A stretch of 6,106 nt of DNA from Candidatus Hydrogenedentota bacterium (GTDB lineage Bacteria; Hydrogenedentota; Hydrogenedentia; Hydrogenedentales; SCBR16-9). The DNA lies in contig SKJD01000170.1 in assembly GCA_007116095.1 (NCBI GenBank), positions 1 to 6,106 on the forward strand. The letters run 5' to 3'. Positions 1 through 5,905 of the stretch are shown in pieces (the stretch's first letter is position 1; each line of letters opens with the position of its first letter). A program made the position numbers and the translations under genes. The notes beneath the pieces were generated by a model. The model was not told where the DNA came from. It made no database searches and saw only the letters and a list, made by a program, of their open reading frames with translations.

Positions 1-913
1 GGCGGCGGTCAAGGAGCAAGACGATATCATTGAGGTGACCCTGTGCACCAAGGCTGGCCTGCATCGTATTCACACACGCACCCTCATTGACGCTACCGGC
101 GACGCCAATGCCGTGAAGATGGCGGGCTATCCGGTGGTGGACGAAGCCATCAAGCAGCCTGGCACACTCATCCTGACCCTCACCGGTTATGATTTGGCGG
201 ATGTGAACACCGCCGAGCTTCGGCAGGCCTTCAGTCTGGCCCTGGAGGAAGGTGAGCTGCTGCGTATTGACCAGACCTTTGTCCGCAACAATATCGTGCA
301 TTTTCTAAATGCCAGGGGCGATAATTGCACCCACATCATTGACGTGGACGGCCGCACCAGTGCTGGACGTAGCGTGGCGGAGATGGATACCCGACTCTCC
401 ATGCTGCGTATCTTCCGTTTCCTGCGGCGCCAGCCGGGCCTGGAAAACTTCGAGATCCAGTACATGGCGCCAGAATGCGGCATCCGGGAAACCGTCACCA
501 TCGAGGGCGAGGTCCAGATCACCGCGCAGGATTATATCGAAGGCCGCCTCTTTGAAGAGGCGCTGTGCTACAGCTTTTATCCCATTGACCTGCATTACGC
601 CGAAGGTGGCGGCATCGATACGCGCCCCTTGCCCGAAGGCAACTTTCCCACCGTGCCCCGGGGCGCTTTTGTGCCCAAAGGCAGCAAGCGCATCATGGTG
701 GCGGGGCGGAGTCTGTCGAGTGATCGCGAAGCGAATTCAGCGCTCCGGGTGCAGGCCTCCTGCATGGCTTTTGGGCAAGCGACGGCGGTGCTTGCGGCCC
801 AGGCCATCGACGAGGGTTGCGGTGTCATGAAGTGCGATTTGGAAGCCGTCCGGGCTACCTTGCGTGCACACAATGCCATCGTACCGGATGCTGCGGGGCC
901 GCCGGCAGTATAA
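1..913 (+). CDS. FAD-dependent oxidoreductase, 5'-truncated by the window edge
   Basis: The frame is open from base 2 to the TAA at 911-913, giving about 303 residues. The true start lies upstream: the GTG at 35 sits inside conserved domain sequence and has no ribosome binding site, so it is not used as the start. What is seen: LIDATGDANAV (about bases 83-115) resembles the second FAD-contacting segment of the FAD_oxidored family (PF12831). ECGIRE (about 474-491), the stretch SFYPIDLHYAEGGG (about 572-613) and PKGSKRIMVAGRSLSS followed by ALRVQASCMAFGQA (about 674-777) match the order of conserved blocks in that family's C-terminal half. The N-terminal Rossmann GxGxxG would lie outside the window. 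Family members are soluble flavoproteins with varied or unknown substrates, so none is assigned. The next gene, a URO-D-fold protein, begins 90 bases downstream on the same strand. Family assignment is fairly safe; function is unknown. Confidence 0.85.
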   Translation, partial: AAVKEQDDIIEVTLCTKAGLHRIHTRTLIDATGDANAVKMAGYPVVDEAIKQPGTLILTLTGYDLADVNTAELRQAFSLALEEGELLRIDQTFVRNNIVHFLNARGDNCTHIIDVDGRTSAGRSVAEMDTRLSMLRIFRFLRRQPGLENFEIQYMAPECGIRETVTIEGEVQITAQDYIEGRLFEEALCYSFYPIDLHYAEGGGIDTRPLPEGNFPTVPRGAFVPKGSKRIMVAGRSLSSDREANSALRVQASCMAFGQATAVLAAQAIDEGCGVMKCDLEAVRATLRAHNAIVPDAAGPPAV

Positions 914-1003
914 CGGAATGATCCGGTCCGGTGTTACGATGTTGTTATCATGTAATATGGCGGGAAATAATGAGGTCGGACGAAAAGTTATGTGGGGGAA
1001 ACC

Positions 1004-2026
1004 ATGAACAGTCTGGAACGTATACAAGCCACGATGGCAGGCGAGGCCGTGGATCGCATCCCGGTCGTACCGATATTTATGGCCTGGGCGGCGGAATATG
1101 CCGGCCACAGCTATGGCGCTTTTCAACAGGAGCACCGGGTTTTTACGGACAGCATCCTGAAGACGTGGGAACGCTTCAAGTTCGATCAACTCACGACACT
1201 CAGTGATCCATACCGGGAAACCAGTGATTACGGGACCAAGATCGCCTTTCGGGAGAACTCGGTGGGCAAGGTGGAGTCGTATCTCCTGCAGGAGCATGCT
1301 GATCTAAATAAGCTGCGGCGTTTCCCCATTGACGAAGCGCCCCGCATGTTGGACCGGCTCCGGGGCATTGAGACCTTTCACCGGGAGACCGGCGGCGCGG
1401 TGTCGATTCTGGGCTGGGTGGAAGGTCCGCTGGCGGAATACTGCACACTGCGGAGCTTGGAAACCGCCTTGATGGACCTGTTGACGACCCCGGAGATGTT
1501 CGCCGAAGCTTCGGAAATCACCATGGGCAATGCCATTGACTGGGCCAAGGCGCAGGTGGACGCCGGGGCCGACATGATCGGCGTGGGCGACGCCGCGTGC
1601 AGCTTGATCAGCGTCGACACCTACCGCGAGCAGGTCTTGCCCTGGCAGCAGCGCCTGTTTCAGGGCATACACGACGCCGGAGCGAAGGTGCGGCTGCATA
1701 TTTGCGGCAACATCAACCACCTGCTCCCGGAATTGAAGCACGCCGGCGCGGATGTGGTCGACTTGGACTGGATGGTGGACCTGCCCCGGGCGCGGGAAGT
1801 GCTGGGTGAAGAAACCACCCTCTTCGGCCAGTTCGACCCGGCTGCCGTGCTGCGTTACGGCGCCATAGACGATGTTGTCGCGCACGCACGGAAAAATATC
1901 GCCGAAGGCGGGCAACGCTTCGGCCTGATGCCGGGCTGTGAAGTGCCCCAGAATACGCCCGAAGAAAATATTGCTGCGTTTTGCCCCGGTGCGGGGTGCC
2001 GGATACGTGATTTGCTCCAGCGCTGA
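1004..2026 (+). CDS. Uroporphyrinogen decarboxylase-fold protein, MtaA/CmuA-type (putative corrinoid methyltransferase)
   Basis: This encodes 340 residues. The ATG at 1004 is chosen because GGGGGAA (994-1000) lies just upstream as a Shine-Dalgarno site; an in-frame GTG at 992 would place that site inside the gene. The N-terminus (LERIQATMAGEAVDRIPVVP) is typical of the methyltransferase branch of the URO-D superfamily (PF01208), and the RQAGRY motif of true HemE is absent. His232 and Cys234 in LHICGN plus Cys312 in MPGCEVPQNTPEEN correspond to the HxC...C zinc ligands that activate the thiol acceptor in MtaA/MtbA and related enzymes. Known relatives move methyl groups between methylcobamide proteins and thiols such as coenzyme M, or act on methylated substrates. 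The actual substrate here is unknown and no corrinoid protein is visible in the window. The last 15 or so residues diverge from the family's usual ending. It is probably cytoplasmic. The fold is confident, the reaction is inferred. Confidence 0.85.
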   Translation: MNSLERIQATMAGEAVDRIPVVPIFMAWAAEYAGHSYGAFQQEHRVFTDSILKTWERFKFDQLTTLSDPYRETSDYGTKIAFRENSVGKVESYLLQEHADLNKLRRFPIDEAPRMLDRLRGIETFHRETGGAVSILGWVEGPLAEYCTLRSLETALMDLLTTPEMFAEASEITMGNAIDWAKAQVDAGADMIGVGDAACSLISVDTYREQVLPWQQRLFQGIHDAGAKVRLHICGNINHLLPELKHAGADVVDLDWMVDLPRAREVLGEETTLFGQFDPAAVLRYGAIDDVVAHARKNIAEGGQRFGLMPGCEVPQNTPEENIAAFCPGAGCRIRDLLQR

Positions 2027-2097
2027 CAGGCGCCAGGCCATCACGTGTCCCTGTTATATTGTAGGAAATACTATACCTGATTGGAGGCGACGCGATT

Positions 2098-2577
2098 ATG
2101 GCCATGCAAGTCCAGGAAGTAATTAACAGTCTGCGTTTTATCCAGGCATGCTTTAAGCGGGTGCTCCGTGTTTTCGAGGAATCCGACAGCACCTTTACCC
2201 CCGCGGAGGGGACGATGTCGGTGGCGCAACAGGTGGCGCATGTGGCGCACACCGCACTCTGGTTCCGCGATGGCGCTTTCAAGGGCAGTTTCAACCTCAA
2301 TTTCGAGGCGCACATGCAGAAGGTTTATACCTTTGACTCGCTGGAGAATGCGGTGACCTATCTGGATGACGCCTTTCAGCAGGTTATCACATCCCTGGAA
2401 GAAGTGGACGATGACTGGCTGGCCGAATTGACGCCTCCGGGGCCGATCCTGGGCAATATGCCGCGCTATGCGGTTTTGATGGCGACCGACGACCACACCG
2501 CGCATCACCGCGGCGCCTTGTCGGTCTACGCACGCCTGCTGGGCAAGACGCCGCCCATCCCGTACATGGACGCCTGA
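2098..2577 (+). CDS. DinB/YfiT-like metal-binding four-helix protein
   Basis: This encodes 159 residues, a usual length for the DinB family (PF05163/PF12867). The ATG at 2098 is preceded by GGAGG at 2083-2087, 10 bases away; the in-frame ATG at 2104 would be too distant from it. Signature residues: His48 in QQVAHVAHTALW, and His133 and His137 in DDHTAHHRGAL, matching the family's triad of metal-ligand histidines on a four-helix bundle (one early His, then HxxxH near the C-terminus, with the characteristic HHRGxL). Characterised relatives are thiol-dependent S-transferases or hydrolases for bacillithiol, mycothiol or other low-molecular-weight thiols; E. coli DinB (polymerase IV) is unrelated despite the name. 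No signal peptide or membrane segment is evident. It lies 71 bases after the URO-D-fold gene and ends 49 bases before the rplM promoter, so it is probably expressed separately from the ribosomal operon. Its substrate cannot be told from sequence. Confidence 0.85.
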   Translation: MAMQVQEVINSLRFIQACFKRVLRVFEESDSTFTPAEGTMSVAQQVAHVAHTALWFRDGAFKGSFNLNFEAHMQKVYTFDSLENAVTYLDDAFQQVITSLEEVDDDWLAELTPPGPILGNMPRYAVLMATDDHTAHHRGALSVYARLLGKTPPIPYMDA

Positions 2578-2626
2578 GGCGCATAGCAGGACATCTGGGT
2601 AATGCATTTTTCAACGCGACCACAGG

Positions 2627-2656
2627 TTGACATTTGGCGCGTGCGCTTGCTATGAT
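2627..2656 (+). promoter_or_regulatory. Sigma70 promoter for rplM-rpsI
   Basis: A perfect -35 box TTGACA (2627-2632) is followed by an 18-base spacer and the -10 box TATGAT (2651-2656), 5 of 6 to consensus. Transcription should begin near base 2663, giving a leader of roughly 87 bases before rplM. The spacer contains GCGC-GT-GCGC (2637-2646), a short inverted repeat of unknown meaning. It is the strongest promoter visible in the window, as expected for a ribosomal protein operon. Confidence 0.85.
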
Positions 2657-2662
2657 TTAAGA

Positions 2663-2749
2663 CCCGTTACTTCTCTTAAAATCATTCCAGGCGCATGTCG
2701 CCCATGCGCTATCCCCAAGCATTGCATTCCATCTGGAGGTAATATACAC
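2663..2749 (+). promoter_or_regulatory. Structured 5' leader of rplM (candidate L13 autoregulatory site)
   Basis: Between the predicted transcription start and the rplM GTG there is a perfect 7-bp hairpin, GCGCATG (2691-2697) pairing with CATGCGC (2703-2709) around a 5-base loop. Immediately 5' of it, TCCAG (2686-2690) can pair with CTGGA (2733-2737), which would bury the first three bases of the GGAGG Shine-Dalgarno site (2735-2739). In E. coli, L13 represses translation of rplM-rpsI through the mRNA leader. The structure here is seen by base pairing only, and its regulatory role is inference. Confidence 0.4.
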
Positions 2750-3178
2750 GTGAAGACGTATGTCCCCAAAGAAGGGGAAGTAGAACGCAAGCTCTACGTC
2801 ATTGATGCCGAAGGACAGGTATTGGGGCGCGTTGCAGCCGAAGCCGCGAAGATTCTGCGTGGCAAGCACAAGCCGCAATATACCCCCTACCTGGACTGTG
2901 GTGACAATGTCGTGATCATCAATTCCGCCAAGGCCCGGGTCACGGGCAAAAAGGCCGAGCAGAAGATGTACTACCGCCACTCCGGTTACCTCGGCAGCCT
3001 GAAGAGCGTGAACTATGAAACGATGATCGCCAAGCACCCGACACGTGCGATGACGCTGGCCATCAAGGGCATGTTGCCGCACAACCGGCTGGGCCGGAAG
3101 ATGGCGCGCCACGTCCGGGTCTATGAAGGTAACGAGCATCCCCATGTTGCGCAAAACCCGCAATACATTAAACTGTAA
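2750..3178 (+). CDS. rplM: 50S ribosomal protein L13
   Basis: L13 is an early-assembling large-subunit protein that binds 23S rRNA. The start is the GTG at 2750, with GGAGG at 2735-2739 ten bases upstream. It gives 142 residues, the same length as E. coli L13, and begins VKTYVPKEGEVERKLYVIDA as the family does (initiator read as Met). The frame stays open further upstream, to a possible start at 2627, but that start coincides with the promoter -35 box and is rejected. Conserved blocks: LGRVAAEAAKILRGKHK (about residues 25-41), YTPYLDCGD (44-52), VTGKKAEQKMYYRHSGYLG (64-82) and the signature KGMLPHNRLGRKM (106-118), then VYEGNEHPH (124-132). rpsI follows after 17 bases in the same transcript. 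Nothing is missing or unusual in the protein. Confidence 0.98.
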   Translation: MKTYVPKEGEVERKLYVIDAEGQVLGRVAAEAAKILRGKHKPQYTPYLDCGDNVVIINSAKARVTGKKAEQKMYYRHSGYLGSLKSVNYETMIAKHPTRAMTLAIKGMLPHNRLGRKMARHVRVYEGNEHPHVAQNPQYIKL

Positions 3179-3195
3179 CATTCGGAGACCGATGA

Positions 3196-3600
3196 ATGTC
3201 GATTGATCCTCATACCAAAGAAACTGTCGTAGTCGGGCGCCGTAAGTCGGCCACGGCCCGAGTGCGCCTGAAGCCGGGTAGCGGCAAGATTATTGTCAAC
3301 GGCAAGGATGTAACCGCCTACCTGGAGCGGGAAGTCTTGGTGCAGAATGCCCTGACCCCCTTCGATGTGACCGAAACCGCCGGTTCTTATGATGTACGCG
3401 CACGTTGTGATGGCGGCGGCAAGTCCGGCCAGGCCGGAGCCCTGCGCCTGGGTATTGCCCGGGGCCTCGTTGCCATTGACGAAAATCTGCGCAGCACTCT
3501 GCGTGGCGCCGGTCTGCTGACCCGTGACGCCCGCGAGGTGGAACGGAAGAAGTACGGCCAGCCGGGCGCCCGCAAGCGCTTCCAGTTCTCCAAGCGGTAA
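3196..3600 (+). CDS. rpsI: 30S ribosomal protein S9
   Basis: S9 sits in the head of the small subunit, and its C-terminal tail reaches the P-site tRNA. The ATG at 3196 has GGAGA at 3184-3188 seven bases upstream. An out-of-frame ATG at 3192 gives only four codons. The product is 134 residues (E. coli 130). Seen in order: VVGRRKSATARVRLKPGSGK (about residues 12-31), the motif GKSGQAGALRLGIARGL (75-91), LRGAGLLTRDAREVERKKYG (about 102-121) and the basic tail ending QFSKR, whose last Lys-Arg pair is the conserved tRNA-contacting end. It is the second gene of the rplM-rpsI operon, which ends at the terminator about 64 bases downstream. The N-terminal ten residues are variable in the family and unremarkable here. 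Confidence 0.98.
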   Translation: MSIDPHTKETVVVGRRKSATARVRLKPGSGKIIVNGKDVTAYLEREVLVQNALTPFDVTETAGSYDVRARCDGGGKSGQAGALRLGIARGLVAIDENLRSTLRGAGLLTRDAREVERKKYGQPGARKRFQFSKR

Positions 3601-3663
3601 ATCGCGGAGGCTGGCAAAGCTTACACTGCTGTACAGCAATTCGAAAAACATTTTCAATTCGAG

Positions 3664-3703
3664 CCGATGTGTTCTCCTTCGGGAGGGTATATCGGTTTTT
3701 TTT
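3664..3703 (+). terminator. Intrinsic terminator of rplM-rpsI with UUCG tetraloop
   Basis: CCGAT (3664-3668) pairs with ATCGG (3691-3695). The helix continues through wobble pairs to CTCC (3674-3677) pairing with GGAG (3682-3685) around TTCG, a C(UUCG)G tetraloop. That makes about 14 consecutive pairs, four of them G-U. The stem is followed directly by eight T residues (3696-3703). Its position 64 bases after the rpsI stop fits the end of the ribosomal operon. Confidence 0.93.
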
Positions 3704-3818
3704 ATGCTAGGTGAAGGTATGGACGGCAATTGTGCAGCATTGTCGCCGTTGCCGTGTGGTTAAACCCAATTGTGTGGCCAGCTTGCTCAGTAGCGATTGC
3801 AATTTGCCTGCAACGATA

Positions 3819-3849
3819 TTGTCCCGGGATGTGCATAATGGCGTATACT
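3819..3849 (+). promoter_or_regulatory. Weak candidate promoter upstream of hflX
   Basis: TTGTCC (3819-3824) and TATACT (3844-3849) are separated by 19 bases, longer than the preferred 17. The -10 box overlaps CTGT-GT-ACAG (3848-3857), a short inverted repeat that could be an operator. Transcription from here would give a leader of about 215 bases before hflX that includes the mini-ORF at 3893. The call rests only on the boxes. Confidence 0.3.
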
Positions 3850-3892
3850 GTGTACAGATGATATATCTCGCATACCATAGGAGCATGACACG

Positions 3893-3913
3893 ATGAAGTT
3901 GTGGTTCCGCTAA
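3893..3913 (+). CDS. Possible six-codon leader peptide MKLWFR
   Basis: The ATG at 3893 has AGGAG (3879-3883) nine bases upstream, an ideal distance, and reads Met-Lys-Leu-Trp-Phe-Arg before TAA at 3911-3913. The ribosome binding site is better than chance would usually give in a non-coding region, but the ORF is far too short to test by composition. It could be a leader peptide, the remnant start of a lost gene, or coincidence. Confidence 0.2.
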   Translation: MKLWFR

Positions 3914-4074
3914 TGGTCTGACAGGCGACTTGGGCTGTTATAGCCTTGGATCGCCCCAGACTCCCGATTCAAGAAAAATATACGCAAGCAGCAACTGGAC
4001 TTGCCACAGGGCTGGCGTGTGCGTGCCGAATTCCGGCCACGCGCTGTAGTGTCCGGTAAAGAATCGAGGTAAAC

Positions 4075-5418
4075 GTGGAACACAATCCATCGGATCTTAT
4101 TGCCATTCCGCACCCCCCGGTTATTGAACGCGCCATCCTCGCGCGGGTGGTGCTTCCCCAGGACGACGATTTCGAAGTGGAAGAGTCGCTGGAGGAACTG
4201 AAGCAACTGGCCGCCACGGCGGGCGCAGAGACGGTGCTGATCAGCACCCAGCAACGCTTGGCGCCGCATCCCGCCACCTTGCTGGGCTCCGGTAAACTGG
4301 AGGAAATCCAGCGGGCTATCGAAGCCAAAGAGGTCGATGTCGTTATCTTCGACGCCGACCTGACCGGTACCCAGACCGCCAAGTTGGAAAAAGCCCTTGG
4401 GGTCAAGGTCGTGGACCGCACCCAGCTCATCCTTGATATTTTCGCCCAGCGCGCACAAACGCGGGAAGGGAAATTGCAGGTGGAGCTGGCGCAGTTGCAG
4501 TACCTGCTGCCACGGCTGGCGGGGCGGGGCGCCGTCATGCGCCAGCAGGGCGGTATCGGCATCCGTGGACCGGGCGAGCAGAAGCTCGAACTGGACCGCC
4601 GGCTGATTCGGCGTCGCATCAACCGCCTGCAAAATGACCTGGAAAATGTACGCAAGCACCGCGTCGAGCAACGCAAGCGTCGAAATGAAGAGCTGACGCG
4701 GACGGTGGCGCTGGTCGGCTACACCAACGCAGGCAAGTCGTCATTGCTGAATGCCCTGACGCATGCCGGGGTGCTGGTGGAGGACAAACTTTTCGCCACC
4801 CTGGACCCGCGGGTGCGTCGTTGCGCCCTGCCCAGTGGGCGTCCTTGCCTGCTCGCCGATACCGTGGGCTTTGTCCGGAAACTTCCGCACAGTCTGGTGG
4901 CGGCGTTTCGGGCGACGCTGGAGGAAGTGAACGAGGCGGATTTGCTGCTAATGGTCCTGGATGTTTCGCATCCGGCGCTGGAGGAGCATGTGATAGCTGT
5001 GCGCACCGTGCTGGAAGAGATTAAGGCCGACGAAGTCCCGGTCCTGCGCGTCTACAACAAGGTCGATCGTTTGTCGCCTGAACAGCAAGTCCAGTGGCGG
5101 AATCGCGCTGAGCGCGAAGATGCTGTGTTGGTGTCGGCGTTGCGGAGCCAAGGCCTGGATGATTTGTTGGCGCGGGTGGAGGCCTTGTTGTCGCCGACGC
5201 ATCGACGCGCCCGCCTACGCATCCCACAGTCCAAAGGGCAGTGGGTCTACCAAATCCATAAACGCGGCCGCATCCTCAAGCAGGATTACGAAGGAAACCA
5301 TATCCTTATCGAGGCCGAGCTGGACAGTACCCTGGAAGGGCAACTGATGCCTTATATCGTCGGGTTCATGGCGTCGGATGCAGCGTCCGGCCCGACTTCT
5401 GGAGAAGACGATGCGTAA
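4075..5418 (+). CDS. hflX: GTPase HflX, ribosome-associated
   Basis: HflX is a cytoplasmic GTPase that binds the 50S subunit and, in E. coli, splits stalled or idle 70S ribosomes under heat and other stress. The GTG at 4075 has GAGG (4066-4069) five bases upstream; the 447 residues slightly exceed the 426 of E. coli. The N-terminal HflX domain covers roughly residues 20-200 and includes HPATLLGSGKLEEI (65-78) and the linker GIGIRGPGEQKLELDRR (160-176), followed by a charged coiled-coil (about 177-205). G domain: G1 GYTNAGKS (215-222), G2 Thr242 in ATLDP, G3 DTVG (262-265), G4 NKVD (328-331), G5 VSA (353-355). All nucleotide-binding motifs are intact. The C-terminal domain follows to about residue 435, then a short acidic tail (SGEDDA). 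Hfq, its frequent upstream neighbour in proteobacteria, is absent here. The stop overlaps the Nudix gene by 8 bases, suggesting co-translation. Confidence 0.97.
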   Translation: MEHNPSDLIAIPHPPVIERAILARVVLPQDDDFEVEESLEELKQLAATAGAETVLISTQQRLAPHPATLLGSGKLEEIQRAIEAKEVDVVIFDADLTGTQTAKLEKALGVKVVDRTQLILDIFAQRAQTREGKLQVELAQLQYLLPRLAGRGAVMRQQGGIGIRGPGEQKLELDRRLIRRRINRLQNDLENVRKHRVEQRKRRNEELTRTVALVGYTNAGKSSLLNALTHAGVLVEDKLFATLDPRVRRCALPSGRPCLLADTVGFVRKLPHSLVAAFRATLEEVNEADLLLMVLDVSHPALEEHVIAVRTVLEEIKADEVPVLRVYNKVDRLSPEQQVQWRNRAEREDAVLVSALRSQGLDDLLARVEALLSPTHRRARLRIPQSKGQWVYQIHKRGRILKQDYEGNHILIEAELDSTLEGQLMPYIVGFMASDAASGPTSGEDDA

Positions 5419-5905
5419 AAGGGAAATGGCAATGTCGCCAGAGACTGCGCCTGCGCCTGCAACAGCAGCAACACCGCGTATTCGCGTGGCCGCCATCGTG
5501 GAAGAAGCCGATTCGGTCTTGCTGGTCTGCCATGAGAAAGCGGGACGTCGGTACTGGATGCTGCCCGGTGGCGGGGTGGACCCGGGGGAAAGCCTTGGCG
5601 ATGCCCTCAGCCGGGAATTATGGGAGGAAACGGCTATCCGGATTGCGCCACGCAACCTGGTGTTGGTCTCCGATGCGATTGCCCCGGATGCCTCACGTCA
5701 CATCGTCAACATCTGCTTCACTGCGGATTTGTTGTCGGGTACGCCAACATTGGGTGACGACCCGCGCCTGGTGGAAGTCGCTTTTGTGCCTTGGACGGAG
5801 TTGGATAGGCTGCCGTTTTACCCGGATTTCAAATCCGAGCTGCAGCGCCTTGCTCGTTCCGGATTCTCGGACACCGCGCCCTACCTGGGCAATCTCTGGG
5901 TCTGA
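5411..5905 (+). CDS. Nudix hydrolase
   Basis: This encodes 164 residues. The ATG at 5411 is chosen because GGAGA (5401-5405) lies five bases upstream; an earlier ATG at 5378 lacks such a site and would overlap hflX more deeply. The start lies inside the hflX 3' end, 8 bases overlapping, so translation is probably coupled. After an Ala/Pro-rich N-terminus (about residues 8-22), a beta strand leads to the Nudix box, residues 54-76: Gly54, Glu60, then RELWEETAI (68-76). It fits Gx5Ex7REUxEExGU except that the final Gly is Ala75. The metal-ligand glutamates Glu69, Glu72 and Glu73 are present. Nudix enzymes cleave nucleoside diphosphates linked to another moiety (for example oxidised dNTPs, ADP-ribose, NADH, Ap4A). 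The substrate is not readable from this sequence. Downstream lies a non-coding stretch with no clear intrinsic terminator. Confidence 0.93.
   Translation: MRKREMAMSPETAPAPATAATPRIRVAAIVEEADSVLLVCHEKAGRRYWMLPGGGVDPGESLGDALSRELWEETAIRIAPRNLVLVSDAIAPDASRHIVNICFTADLLSGTPTLGDDPRLVEVAFVPWTELDRLPFYPDFKSELQRLARSGFSDTAPYLGNLWV

Larger units (their letters stand above)
3704..4074 (+). other. Intergenic region before hflX, no convincing gene
   Basis: About 370 bases separate the rpsI terminator from hflX. A 61-codon frame at 3711-3896 (GTG start, several Cys, no ribosome binding site) and a frame at 3944-4072 without an ATG resemble nothing known to me. The stretch does hold a weak promoter candidate near 3819-3849, a mini-ORF at 3893 with a good Shine-Dalgarno site, and a long untranslated stretch up to the hflX GTG. 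It could be an extended leader for hflX, a small RNA locus, or decayed sequence. Confidence 0.5.

Noticed and set aside
914..1003. Possible promoter or hairpin (TTAC-G-ATG with CAT-GTAA, about 933-955) before the URO-D-fold gene.
   Set aside because: The -10-like TAATAT has no matching -35 box and the stem is AT-rich and bulged, without a T tract.
1980..2060. Possible frameshift at the 3' end of the URO-D-fold gene: another frame reads FAPVRGAGYVI after the conserved NTPEENI block.
   Set aside because: The family's C-terminal tail is variable, the annotated frame ends cleanly at a length normal for the family, and the alternative tail runs into the DinB gene start without clear homology.
2627..2749. 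Extended N-terminus for rplM from the upstream start at 2627.
   Set aside because: That start coincides with the -35 box, the extra 41 residues match nothing in L13, and the GTG at 2750 has a good ribosome binding site and gives the standard 142 residues.
3844..3866. LexA-like SOS box around CTGTGTACAG.
   Set aside because: The LexA consensus needs CTGT and ACAG about 8 bases apart; here they are only 2 apart.
3711..3896. 61-codon Cys-containing frame after the rpsI terminator.
   Set aside because: It has no ribosome binding site, starts 8 bases after the terminator, and its composition is unlike the neighbouring genes.
3944..4072. Stop-to-stop frame just before hflX, reading roughly RKQQLDLPQGWRVRAEF in its middle.
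   Set aside because: It has no ATG or GTG with a Shine-Dalgarno site at a sensible place, only 42 codons, and no recognisable similarity.
3910..4671. Long minus-strand open frame opposite the 5' half of hflX (and a second at 3969-4676).
   Set aside because: These are antisense shadows of the strongly supported hflX reading frame. They lack a recognisable domain or start signal.
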